NCBI GenBank assembly: GCA_029990175.1
Contig: JARKIP010000003.1
Location: forward strand, 3,348,001 to 3,412,000
Source: Petunia secreta
Lineage: Eukaryota > Streptophyta > Magnoliopsida > Solanales > Solanaceae
Reading direction: 5' to 3'
DNA length: 64,000 nucleotides
Made by a program: the position numbers and the translations under genes. Position 1 is the first letter of the stretch. The number at the start of each line of letters is the position of its first letter. The notes below the pieces were generated by a model that was not told the DNA's origin, did not search any database, and saw nothing but the letters and a program-made list of their open reading frames with translations. Positions 55,884 through 64,000 of the stretch are shown here, piece after piece.

Positions 55884-58800
55884 TTAAATGTGCAGAATAT
55901 TAACCAAGTCTAAACAGTGTTCAAACTTGGCCCTTGTAACCACCTTGGTCAGCATATCTGCAGGATTCTCCGTAGTGTGAATCTTCTGGAGAAGTATCTC
56001 CTCCTCTTCGAGAATTTCCCGCACAAAATGATAGCGAACATCAATGTGCTTCGTCCGTGCATGAAAGACTTGGTTCTTTGCTAAATGAATAGCACTCTGA
56101 CTGTCAGAAAACACCTCAAGTTGTTTCTGACCAACTCCCAAGTCTTTAAGCAACCCTTGAAGCCAAATTGCTTCCTTCACAGCCTCTGTAATTGCCATAT
56201 ACTCTGCCTCGGTTGTAGACAAAGCCACCGTTGACTGCAAGGTAGACTTCCAACTAACTGGCGCATTTGCTAAAGTGAACAAATAGCCAGTTGTAGATCG
56301 TCGCTTATCCAAATCACCTGCATAATCAGAATCACAATATCCAACTATGCATTGACCATGTGATTCATCCCGCTCAAATGTCAATCCAATATCTACGGTA
56401 TTTTGTAGATACCGCAGAATCCATTTCACAGCTTGCCAATGACCCTTGCCTGGATCATGCATGTACCTGCTAACAACACTAACAGCTTGTGAAATATCTG
56501 GTCTCGTACACACCATTGCATACATCAAGCTTCCAACTGCATTTGCATACGGGACTTTTTCCATGTATTCTCGCTCTTCATCAGTAGTCGGTGATAATCT
56601 GCTACTCAGTTTCAAATGAGGAGCAAGTGGGGTACTTATAGGTTTTGTATCATCGTGCATACCAAAACGTTGTAATACCTTCTTCAAATATTGCTTCTGT
56701 GTTAGCCAAAGCTTGCCCCTCTCTCTGTCCCTATTTATCTCCATGCCGAGAATCTTCTTGGCTTCCCCCAAATCCTTCATCTCGAACTCTTTACTCAGCT
56801 GAGCCTTCAACCTGTGAATCTCTACTTGGCTATTTGCTGCAATCAGCATATCATCAACATATAAGAGTAAGTAGATGAAAGAACCATCTGGAAGTTTGCG
56901 CAAATACACACAATGATCGTATTTGCTTCTCCTGTACTTCTGACCAATCATGAACCTGTCAAATCGTTTGTACCACTGTCTCGGAGATTGTTTCAGTCCG
57001 TACAACGATTTGCTAAGTTTACAAACCCAATCTTCTTTTCCAGCAACCTTATATCCTTCTGGCTGAGTCATATAGATTTCCTCCTTCAAATCGCCGTGTA
57101 AGAACGCGGTCTTCACATCAAGTTGAGCTAGCTCCAAATTCAACTGTGCTACCAAGGCCAACAAAATTCTAATAGAGGAATGTTTTACAACTGGAGAAAA
57201 TACCTCATTATAATCAATTCCCTTCCTCTGAGCATAGCCTTTAGCCACCAATCTTGCCTTGTAGCGAATGTCTTCTTTGTCGGGAAATCCTTCTTTCTTT
57301 GCAAATACCCATTTGCACCCAATTGCCTTTTTACCTTTCGGTAGTTGTGTCAGCTTCCACGTCTTGTTCTTCTTGAGAGACTGTATTTCCTCTTCCATTG
57401 CACCTACCCAACTGCCGCTTTCTATGCTCCGTATGGCCTCTGGGTAGGTGGATGGAACATCTTCGTCAGAAACTGGAAGTGCATAAGCTACCATGTCAGT
57501 GAAACGAGCAGGCTTCTGAATTTCTCGTCTCTGTCTTCTAACTGCAATTGGTTCTGATTGTTGTAGAGGTTCTTGGGTCGGAACCTCTTCCTCATCTGAC
57601 TCTTCTTCTGCCATAGGAGAGTCACTGGTGGTGCTTCGTGCTGGGGTCACCACTGTCTGCTCAAACTCCACCTGCTTCGGAGTACACTCCACCTGCTGCG
57701 GAGTACTTTCATCTCCTTCTGGATTTACCTTCTTCAACATGGCAGATTCATCAAAGGTAACATCCCTGCTGATTATCGTCTTCTTTGCCTCAAGACACCA
57801 TAAACGGTATCCCTTCACTCCAGCATTGAAGCCCATGAACAGAGCCTTCTTTGCTCGTGGATCCAACTTTGATTCAATTACATGATAATATGCAGTAGAA
57901 CCAAAAACATGCAAAGTATCATAATCAGTTGCAGGTTTTCCAGACCATACCTCTAATGGAGTTTTGCCACCTATAGCAGATGATGGCAAACGATTAACGA
58001 GATGCTGAGCGTACGTCACAGCCTCAGCCCAAAACTTTCTGCCTAACCCAGCATTAGACAACATACAACGAACTTTCTCCACAAGTGTCTTGTTCATACG
58101 CTCTGCCACCCCATTCTGTTGCGGTGTTTTCCTAACAGTGAAGTGTCGAACTATGCCACAGTCTTGACATATCTCTAGGAATGAATCACTCTTGTATTCT
58201 CCTCCATTGTCTGTTCGGAGAACCTTGATCTTCCTCCCGGTCTGGTTTTCAACTTGAGCTTTCCACTTAAGGAAAATTCCAAGCACTTCATCTTTGTTCT
58301 TCATGGTAAACACCCACACTCTCCTGGAAAAATCATCAACAAAGGTGACAAAATAATGCCTACCTCCGATAGACGGAGTCTTGGCAGGTCCCCACACATC
58401 TGAGTGCACATAATCCAGAATACCCTTGGTATTATGAATTGCAGTGCCAAACTTCACTCTTCGTTGCTTTCCCAGAACACAATGCTCACAAAATTCAAGT
58501 TTGCAAGTCTTCGTACCTTTCAACAATCCTTGCTTGGCAAGAGTTTGCAAGGACTTTTCCCCAGCATGTCCCAACCGCATATGCCACAGCTTCGTTACCT
58601 CAGCATCCTTCTTGGTGCTAGAAGTTGCTGTTGCTACTGTCCCCAACACTGTACTACCTTGGTAGTAGTACAAATTGTTTTTCCTCACGCCTTTCATCAT
58701 CACCAGTGCTCCTGAAGTTACTTTTAGAACTCCATCTCGAATCATCACAACTAGGCCCTTGGATTCAAGAGCCCCCAATGAGATGAGATTCTTCTTCAAC

Positions 58801-59927
58801 TTTGGCACGTACCGCACATCCCTCAAAATTCTGGTGGATCCATCATGATTCTGCAGCTTGATCGAACCTATGCCGGCTGTTTTACATGGATTATCATTAC
58901 CCATGTAGACAACCCCACCATTGAGTTCCTGAAATTCAAAGAACCATTCCCGAATGGGACACATATGATAGGTACAACCTGAATCCAATATCCACTCATC
59001 TGGATGAGATGATGTTGAAGGCATGACAACTAAGGAAATATCTGATTCCGCATCATTTTTGCATTCTGCAACATTTGCATCTTGCGGACTCTTCCCTTTT
59101 CCCTTCAACTTCGGACAGTCTTTCTTCCAGTGCCCTTTCTCATGACAGAAAGCACACTCATCTTTGGCAATGGCTCGGCCTTTTGATTTGGACCTCCCTC
59201 TTCTCCCCTTAGTCTGGCTTTGCTGACGACCTCTTGCCACCAATGCTTCTTCTGATGTTGTTAATTTGATTTTCATCTTATCCTGCTTTCTCAATTCATG
59301 ACTATATAAAGCAGAACAAACAGCATATAACGACACATTCTCCTTCCCGTGAAGTAACGTAGTCTCCAAATGTTCAAATTCATCGGGAAGAGAGGATAAC
59401 AACATCAAAGCCAGATCCTCATCCTCAAATTTCACATCTAAATTCAACAGGTCTGCTACTAATTGATTAAACATAGTGATGTGTTCATTCATAGTAGTAC
59501 CTGGTTGGTAATCAAATCGGAACAACCTTTTCTTCATAAGGAGCTTGTTCTGACCACTCTTTTTCAGAAACTTGTCCTCCAACGCCTTCCATAATTTGTG
59601 CGCAGAAGTTTCATTCTTGAAAGCATACTTCTGCTCTCTGGACAGGCACGATCGAATTGTTCCACACGCCAACCGATTAATGATGCTCCAATCTCTATCT
59701 TCTACCTCTTCTGGTTTCTTTTCCTCAATAGCAATATCAAGACCCTGCTGGAAAAGAGAGTCCAAAACCTCTCCTTGCCACATGCCGAAATGGCCAGTAC
59801 CATCAAATATTTCCACCGCCAACTTTGGACTAGACAACGGGAACCTCGACCATGATGACGAGGAGCCCGATGCCCCCGGCGTAACATTTGAAACAGTATC
59901 CTTCGTTTCTTGATCTTTATTTGCCAT
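55884..59927 (-). CDS. gag-pol: Intact copia Gag-Pol polyprotein, 1347 aa
   Basis: Domains in order: copia Gag (about 35-240), CCHC knuckle CAFCHEKGHWKKDC (about 258-271), protease with WILDSGCTYHM (Asp near 315), integrase zinc-binding (LWHMRLGH ... CEHCVLGK, about 448-487), integrase core with HSDVWGP, RTDNGGEY and NGVAERMN (about 508, 571, 608), reverse transcriptase from WVGAMEEEIQSLKKNKTW with YVDDML (about 1023), and RNase H with CDSDYAGDLDKRRSTTG and TTEAEYMA. All catalytic residues I can check are present. The length fits the Tork lineage. The ATG at 59927 is the first in frame and lies ~130 bp from the primer site. Confidence 0.95.
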   Translation of the reverse strand: MANKDQETKDTVSNVTPGASGSSSSWSRFPLSSPKLAVEIFDGTGHFGMWQGEVLDSLFQQGLDIAIEEKKPEEVEDRDWSIINRLACGTIRSCLSREQKYAFKNETSAHKLWKALEDKFLKKSGQNKLLMKKRLFRFDYQPGTTMNEHITMFNQLVADLLNLDVKFEDEDLALMLLSSLPDEFEHLETTLLHGKENVSLYAVCSALYSHELRKQDKMKIKLTTSEEALVARGRQQSQTKGRRGRSKSKGRAIAKDECAFCHEKGHWKKDCPKLKGKGKSPQDANVAECKNDAESDISLVVMPSTSSHPDEWILDSGCTYHMCPIREWFFEFQELNGGVVYMGNDNPCKTAGIGSIKLQNHDGSTRILRDVRYVPKLKKNLISLGALESKGLVVMIRDGVLKVTSGALVMMKGVRKNNLYYYQGSTVLGTVATATSSTKKDAEVTKLWHMRLGHAGEKSLQTLAKQGLLKGTKTCKLEFCEHCVLGKQRRVKFGTAIHNTKGILDYVHSDVWGPAKTPSIGGRHYFVTFVDDFSRRVWVFTMKNKDEVLGIFLKWKAQVENQTGRKIKVLRTDNGGEYKSDSFLEICQDCGIVRHFTVRKTPQQNGVAERMNKTLVEKVRCMLSNAGLGRKFWAEAVTYAQHLVNRLPSSAIGGKTPLEVWSGKPATDYDTLHVFGSTAYYHVIESKLDPRAKKALFMGFNAGVKGYRLWCLEAKKTIISRDVTFDESAMLKKVNPEGDESTPQQVECTPKQVEFEQTVVTPARSTTSDSPMAEEESDEEEVPTQEPLQQSEPIAVRRQRREIQKPARFTDMVAYALPVSDEDVPSTYPEAIRSIESGSWVGAMEEEIQSLKKNKTWKLTQLPKGKKAIGCKWVFAKKEGFPDKEDIRYKARLVAKGYAQRKGIDYNEVFSPVVKHSSIRILLALVAQLNLELAQLDVKTAFLHGDLKEEIYMTQPEGYKVAGKEDWVCKLSKSLYGLKQSPRQWYKRFDRFMIGQKYRRSKYDHCVYLRKLPDGSFIYLLLYVDDMLIAANSQVEIHRLKAQLSKEFEMKDLGEAKKILGMEINRDRERGKLWLTQKQYLKKVLQRFGMHDDTKPISTPLAPHLKLSSRLSPTTDEEREYMEKVPYANAVGSLMYAMVCTRPDISQAVSVVSRYMHDPGKGHWQAVKWILRYLQNTVDIGLTFERDESHGQCIVGYCDSDYAGDLDKRRSTTGYLFTLANAPVSWKSTLQSTVALSTTEAEYMAITEAVKEAIWLQGLLKDLGVGQKQLEVFSDSQSAIHLAKNQVFHARTKHIDVRYHFVREILEEEEILLQKIHTTENPADMLTKVVTRAKFEHCLDLVNILHI

Positions 59928-60055
59928 TACAACCTCAATAAATAGTATTCAATATTACAACTACAAACAACCAAAAGTTTCAAAATAACCAAAGTAATTC
60001 TTTTCTGATGTGGAAGATCAGACTAAGCTGCAACCACAGAGCATACTCAGACAGA

Positions 60056-60073
60056 ACCTTGGCTCTGATACCA
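60056..60073 (-). other. Primer-binding site (tRNA-iMet) of the Tork/Tnt1-type copia
   Basis: On the minus strand this reads TGGTATCAGAGCCAAGGT, an 18-nt match to the 3' end of initiator Met tRNA, two bases from the LTR. Confidence 0.92.
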
Positions 60074-60075
60074 CT

Positions 60076-60414
60076 TGTTGGGAAAATCGGGTAATTTCCC
60101 CACTACAACAAAAGAACTTAGTGAAATGAACTGACTCAGAACAACTGACCCAGACAGAACACTAAATAAAGACCCGACGAATAATATTGAATACTAAAAA
60201 TAAAGGCACCAGAAAACTTTGATAACGGAGTTCAGCCTAAAAAGCTTACTCTCCGGGCACCACTTGAAGCAGCCTGCTTTATTAATTGTGGGAGAAGAGA
60301 ACAATTTTGGGATAATACAAATGGGAGGGGAAGGAGTTAATTTATAACATCCAAACTCCTTCCCCAAAACATATCCCACCGATGTGGGAGAAAAAACCAA
60401 GCCAAAAACCAACA
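60076..60414 (-). repeat. Tork/Tnt1-type copia 5' LTR
   Basis: 339 bp, near-identical to 55430-55768. The differences seen are A/G in the AACTRACCC block and in the AAARGCACC block. Confidence 0.94.
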
Positions 60415-60419
60415 TTATG

Positions 60420-60659
60420 TCTAACGAAAATTTAATACTAATTGCTTCTCTCCTTATTGATTTGGGAACCCAAGAGTGAGTGGCAAGAAACTAAGAGAAA
60501 AAGAGTGAGTGTCAAGAAACAAGGAAAATAAGCAAATTATTTGAAACCGGAATTCCCACAATATTAGGAATGGCTTGCATATAAAAGGAAACATATCCTA
60601 CCATAAATCAAAGCAAAACTTCATTGTTTCTTCACCTCTTACTTTACACCTAATCTTTT
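60420..60659 (+). promoter_or_regulatory. Likely promoter and 5' UTR of the SPT5-like gene
   Basis: A TATA-like CATATAAAAGG lies at 60578-60588, followed by a pyrimidine-rich TTTCTTCACCTCTTACTTTA leader. The copia insertion ends 160 bp upstream of the TATA box, so distal promoter elements have been displaced by 5 kb. Confidence 0.5.
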
Positions 60660-62055
60660 TTGTTGAGAGAAGTTAGTCATGGTTCAGAAGAGACGGAGAG
60701 ATGTCACGAGGAAGAAATCCCATATACAAAGACAGCAGCGTCACAATTCTTCGTGTTAGAAGCAGATGTTGATAGCGATGAAGATGAGAATGAGGAAGAA
60801 CTAGAAGCTGAAGACGGTTTCATTGATGATGATTCCGGCTTCGAAAAAGAAGATGAAGATTTTGCTTTTCAACAACGTAACAATGCTCATCCACGCGTTG
60901 GAGTAGAAGACGATGATGATGATGAAGATATTGATGAATTAGCAAGACGACTTGAAGAAAGATATGGTAGAAAATCGAGACATGACGAACAAGAGGAGGA
61001 AGATGTAACAGAGGTATTCCAGCAATCCCTTTTGCCTACAGTAAAAGATTCAAAGTTATGGCTTGTTAAGTGTGCTGTTGGTCACGAAAAGGAAGTAGCT
61101 GCATGTTTAATGCAAAAGCAAATTGATAAAGGTTTTAATCTGCAAATTAAATCAGTCATAGCACTTGATTATCTCAAGAATTATATATACGTAGAAGCAG
61201 ATAAAGAATCACATGTTAGGGAAGCATGTAAAGGGATGCATTATATTTTTCTCAACAATAAGACAGTGATGGTTCCAATCAAGGAGATGCCCGCCGTGTT
61301 ATCTGTCAAAAGCAGAGAGAAAGAATTTACTAGGGATGCTTGGGTGAGAATTAAGATTGGGAATTACAAAGGAGACCTGGCGCAGATTGTGAATGTGGAT
61401 GATATCAAGCAAAATGTCACCGTGAAATTGATTCCAAGAATTGATTTTGAGGCATTGATTGACAAAATTGAAGGTAAACCACGGGAAGTTTCCAGGAAAA
61501 CTTGTCCTCCACCAAGATTTTGGAGTGCAAAGAAAGCGAAAGCATTAGGCATTCCAGTGAAGCGCGAGAGAGAGAGGTTTATAGGGGATTGCTATTATGT
61601 GAACAGAATGAAATTCAAAGATTGTTTCTTTTATAAAACACTGTCCATTAAGTCAATCAGTAGCCAAACTCAGCCAACTCTTGATGATATTGAGAAATTT
61701 CGCGGAGCCAAGGAGAAAGGGAACGACACGACAAAAAGTTTATCTATTTCCACTCTGCTTGCAAAGAACCACAAGGAATATTATTTCAGACAAGGAGATC
61801 GAGTAGTTGTTGTCGATGGAGACTTGAAAAGCATAAGAGGATGAGTTCTAAAAGTTGATGAAGATATTGTTTACCTCAAACCAATAAATGGAGGAATTGA
61901 GAATCTGGAAAGTGTTGCAATCAACAGAAAAGATTTGAGCAAGTTATTTGAACCTGGAGATCATATCAAGGTAGTTACAGGGAGTAAACAAGGTGAAACT
62001 GGCACTGTTATTTCAATTCAGGGCAATGTAGTAAGTGTATTATCGGATATTTCAA
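60660..62055 (+). pseudogene. SPT5-like transcription elongation factor, truncated pseudogene
   Basis: The frame at 60660-61844 encodes an acidic N-terminus (ASQFFVLEADVDSDEDENEE, EDIDELARRLEERYG), an NGN domain (SKLWLVKCAVGHEKEVAACL to MVPIKEMPAVLSV) and the first KOW (TRDAWVRIKIGNYKGDLAQI). In plants SPT5 pairs with SPT4 to control RNA polymerase II processivity. A TGA at 61842-61844, after GDLKSIRG, falls where the family has Trp. The frame then continues with VLKVDEDIVYLK and a third KOW (FEPGDHIKVVTGSKQGETGT) until similarity stops near 62055. The frame start is unclear: a second Met at 60680 opens a basic MVQKRRRDVTRKKS segment in another frame. No intron is visible across ~450 codons, which suggests a retrocopy. 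Confidence 0.82.
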
Positions 62056-62155
62056 TATGTTCTGCAATATGGCTTTGTAGTTCGATATGCAGAGTTGGTA
62101 TTTATACTGATTGTCGTAAAAACAGAAATTAGATATTCAAACTTATAGTTATGGA

Positions 62156-62605
62156 CTAAGTTGCTCGGACACGGCACTTTTGGTGCCGCACCCGTGTTGA
62201 CACGACACTAGTATGGGTATGGGTGTGGGATCTATGTCGGATATGGTCAAACGTTTATGGGTACTTTGACCACGGGTGGCGGAAAAGTTCTAGACAAAAT
62301 ACAATTTGATTCCCGAAAGTGAAATCAAAGCTAGGGTAATTTTGTAGTAATTACCTCTCTAATGATGTCTTCCTACCCTACATCAACAGAAAATCAAAAG
62401 GGAAAATATTTTTTAAGGTCAACAAAAAGTGTACGATCGGATTAAAACTCTATTTTTAATTTTTTGAATTATTTTTAGCCGAATCCCCGCACCCGTATCC
62501 GTAATAGGATCCGTATCCCCGAATCTTAGAATTTAGATCTTGAAGGATCCGACCTCTAGATCCGCACCCGTGTCGGACAGCCGTACCGGTGTCCGAGCAA
62601 CTTAG
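62156..62605. mobile_element. 450-bp inverted-repeat element (MITE-like) with CTAAGTTGCTCGGACAC ends
   Basis: Perfect 17-bp inverted repeats lie at 62156-62172 and 62589-62605. TATGGA occurs on the left (62150-62155) and, two bases offset, on the right (62608-62613), a possible target duplication. The interior has recurrent CCGCACCCGTRTC and TCGGATMC motifs. No coding capacity. I recall similar GTTGCTCGGAC-ended elements as common in Solanaceae. Confidence 0.75.
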
Positions 62606-63035
62606 GCTATGGATGAGCATGCATACCAAGTTCTTGCACACTCCTTTGAGTCCTCTGTATGATATCTTTCACCTTTAATATGGTAACCAGTCTCTAATAT
62701 TTGTGAGTCAAATTTATTAGAATAATAACTTGAAAATGGTCGATTCTATTGATAAGCAGAGTTTGATGTTTTTTAACCCTTATCCTGGATTTTATCCTAG
62801 ATTTGCTGGATTTCTTATTACTTCAGCTGGTTGCCTTGTTCTAACTGGTAATTGTGTACATTGATTAGATGATTCTGCAAAAGGTGAATGGTATCGCCAT
62901 ATAACGAGCAAGAGTTCTGCTAATCTACAATAAATAAGTAATATGGTATAACATATTAAACTACACTGATAAGTGAGTAAAAAGTCATTACACTTTCAAT
63001 GTATATAACTTAAAAACCTTAATTTCTGAGCCATT
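62606..63035. other. Intergenic, no feature recognised
   Basis: AT-rich sequence between the MITE-like element and the 3' end of the P450. It would contain the P450 3' UTR. Confidence 0.5.
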
Positions 63036-64000
63036 TCATTTGTAAAGATTAGAAGCCAAGCGTGGAACAAGAAGAACTTCAAGTGGAGAAGCTTTGAGAA
63101 TTGTCAGTCCAAAACTGTCACTCATATCAATTGGTTCATCTGAAGGCCTCTTAATTTCAAACCCATGTAGCAACACAGCTAATACAAAGGTCACAACCTG
63201 AAGCCCCATTGAAATTTCAGGACACATTCTTCTTCCACTACCAAATGGTAACGACTCAAAGTGCTTACATCAACATCCTTTTCTATCATCAAGAACCTCT
63301 CTGGCTTAAACTCGTGAGGATTTGGCCATGTATTCGGATCATAATGAATCTTTCAAATGTTCACTAACAAGCGAGTGCCTTTTGGTATATTGTAACCACT
63401 AATAACACAATCTTCCTTCAGCTCATGAGGTACTAAGAGTGGTGCAGCTGGATATAAACGTAATGATTCCTTAACAATAGCTTGAAGATAAACCATATTC
63501 TTGATATCAGACTCTTGAGCATGTCTGTTGTTTCCAACGTGATTGTCTAGTTCATCTTCGGCCTTTTTCAATACTTGGTAGTCCTTAAGGATAAAAGACA
63601 ATGTCCATGTTAGAGTTATGATCATGATGTCAGTGGCCGCAGACAGCAGAGCCTACCAAAGCCAGGTTAGCAAATCTCAGCAATCAGCTCCGCAGAACAC
63701 AATATATGAGCACACACCAGAGACAAATATATAGAAGTATTATTAGTTGATAGAATATAGTGAAATGAAAACAAATCCAATTTATGTATGCTAACATTGT
63801 TTAATAGTTTTATCTTATGAGATAAGCTAAATTTACTGGCCATCCTCGTAGTTAATTTCTCAAATGATCATCAATCTTATAGGTTTTTTACAAAAGTCAC
63901 TAAACTACTTTTTGCCTCAACAGGATCACTCAACTTATGCCAGTCGTTTAGCCTCTGGAGCTTAGAGGGTGATGATGAACTTACCAAACATGTAGCTTTG
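63036..64000 (-). pseudogene. CYP82-type cytochrome P450, broken, 5' end outside window
   Basis: Exon 1 ends at 63985 (KATCL, donor GTAAGT); the 332-bp intron is 63984-63653; exon 2 starts ALLSAATDIM. Exon 2 carries the I-helix region (TLTWTLSFIL), the K-helix ExxR (VKESLRLYPAAPLLVPHE), SGYNIPKGTRLLVNI, then WPNPHEFKPERF and the heme loop (PFGSGRRMCPE) and ends PRLASNLYK. P450s of this clan oxidise specialised metabolites at the ER; the substrate cannot be inferred. Breaks: a stop replacing the Trp after LLVNI (about 63350), a frameshift near 63265 between the PERF and heme regions, the heme-loop Gly after Cys-Pro changed to Glu, and the I-helix DTT triad read as DIM. Confidence 0.85.
63653..63984 (-). 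other. P450 intron, 332 bp
   Basis: The donor GT (63984-63983) follows exon 1 KATCL, and the acceptor TGGTAG ends at 63653. The junction gives KATCL then ALLSAATD, in line with the single-intron position in CYP82 genes. Confidence 0.75.

Larger units (their letters stand above)
55430..60414 (-). mobile_element. Young Tork/Tnt1-type Ty1-copia retrotransposon, 5.0 kb
   Basis: Two 339-bp LTRs (55430-55768 and 60076-60414) differ at two positions by eye and are flanked by TTATG (55425-55429, 60415-60419). Orientation is minus: primer site beside the right LTR, polypurine tract beside the left LTR. The single polyprotein frame (59927-55884) is uninterrupted and carries all expected domains. This is the only element in the window that looks capable of autonomous movement. 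Confidence 0.95.

Noticed and set aside
58404..58715. Plus-strand frames inside the copia polyprotein
   Set aside because: Shadows of the intact minus-strand 1347-codon frame; no independent support.

Overview
The window is repeat-rich nuclear DNA of a dicot plant, most likely a solanaceous one. It is AT-rich and eukaryotic in layout: spliced genes, tRNA-iMet-primed retroelements and nested transposons. The Solanaceae guess rests on a Tork/Tnt1-type copia element, a CYP82-type P450, and a short inverted-repeat element with GTTGCTCGGAC ends, which I recall as common in that family. No rRNA, tRNA or CRISPR features were seen. Nothing here looks like an intact host gene; the only complete long reading frame is a retrotransposon polyprotein.

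Layout. 1-1080: the 3' end of a hAT transposon with a GCTCGG subterminal array. 2161-3022 and 15850-16460: an old non-coding repeat split by a 12.8-kb two-gene CACTA element (3023-15849, TSD GTA) whose two minus-strand genes are both broken. 18988-25202: a Gypsy-type LTR element (Gypsy-A, TSD CACAC) with gag and protease but no reverse transcriptase or integrase. 25233: a Helitron-like 3' end. 27340-41370: a Sirevirus-type copia (TSD GCACT) with an env-like gene; a second pol-less Gypsy (Gypsy-B, 27693-33061, TSD CCTCT) sits inside its 5' LTR. 41480-44856: a non-autonomous CACTA (TSD TCT) with hairpin subterminal repeats. About 44960-46558: a Helitron-like segment.

46655-53644 is a nest: an SPT5 gene fragment adjoins a 5'-truncated LINE, which adjoins a gag-only copia (47758-53639, TSD GATTA). 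That copia is split by a 3.9-kb element (47935-51871, TSD GATAC) whose two ~1.08-kb LTR-like ends face in opposite directions. 55430-60414 (minus strand) is a young Tork/Tnt1-type copia with near-identical 339-bp LTRs and an uninterrupted 1347-codon polyprotein. It lies just upstream of an SPT5-like pseudogene (60660-62055). A 450-bp inverted-repeat element (62156-62605) and a broken CYP82-type P450 gene running off the right edge complete the window.

How parts may work together. The pol-less elements (Gypsy-A, Gypsy-B, the gag-only copia) keep LTRs, primer sites and polypurine tracts, so they could be mobilised only by enzymes from other elements. Gypsy-A and Gypsy-B share a long acidic coding tail where pol would be, and each carries its own family of short GC-rich palindromes in both LTR and leader. 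Those two observations and the inverted-LTR element are the strongest candidates for something not previously described.
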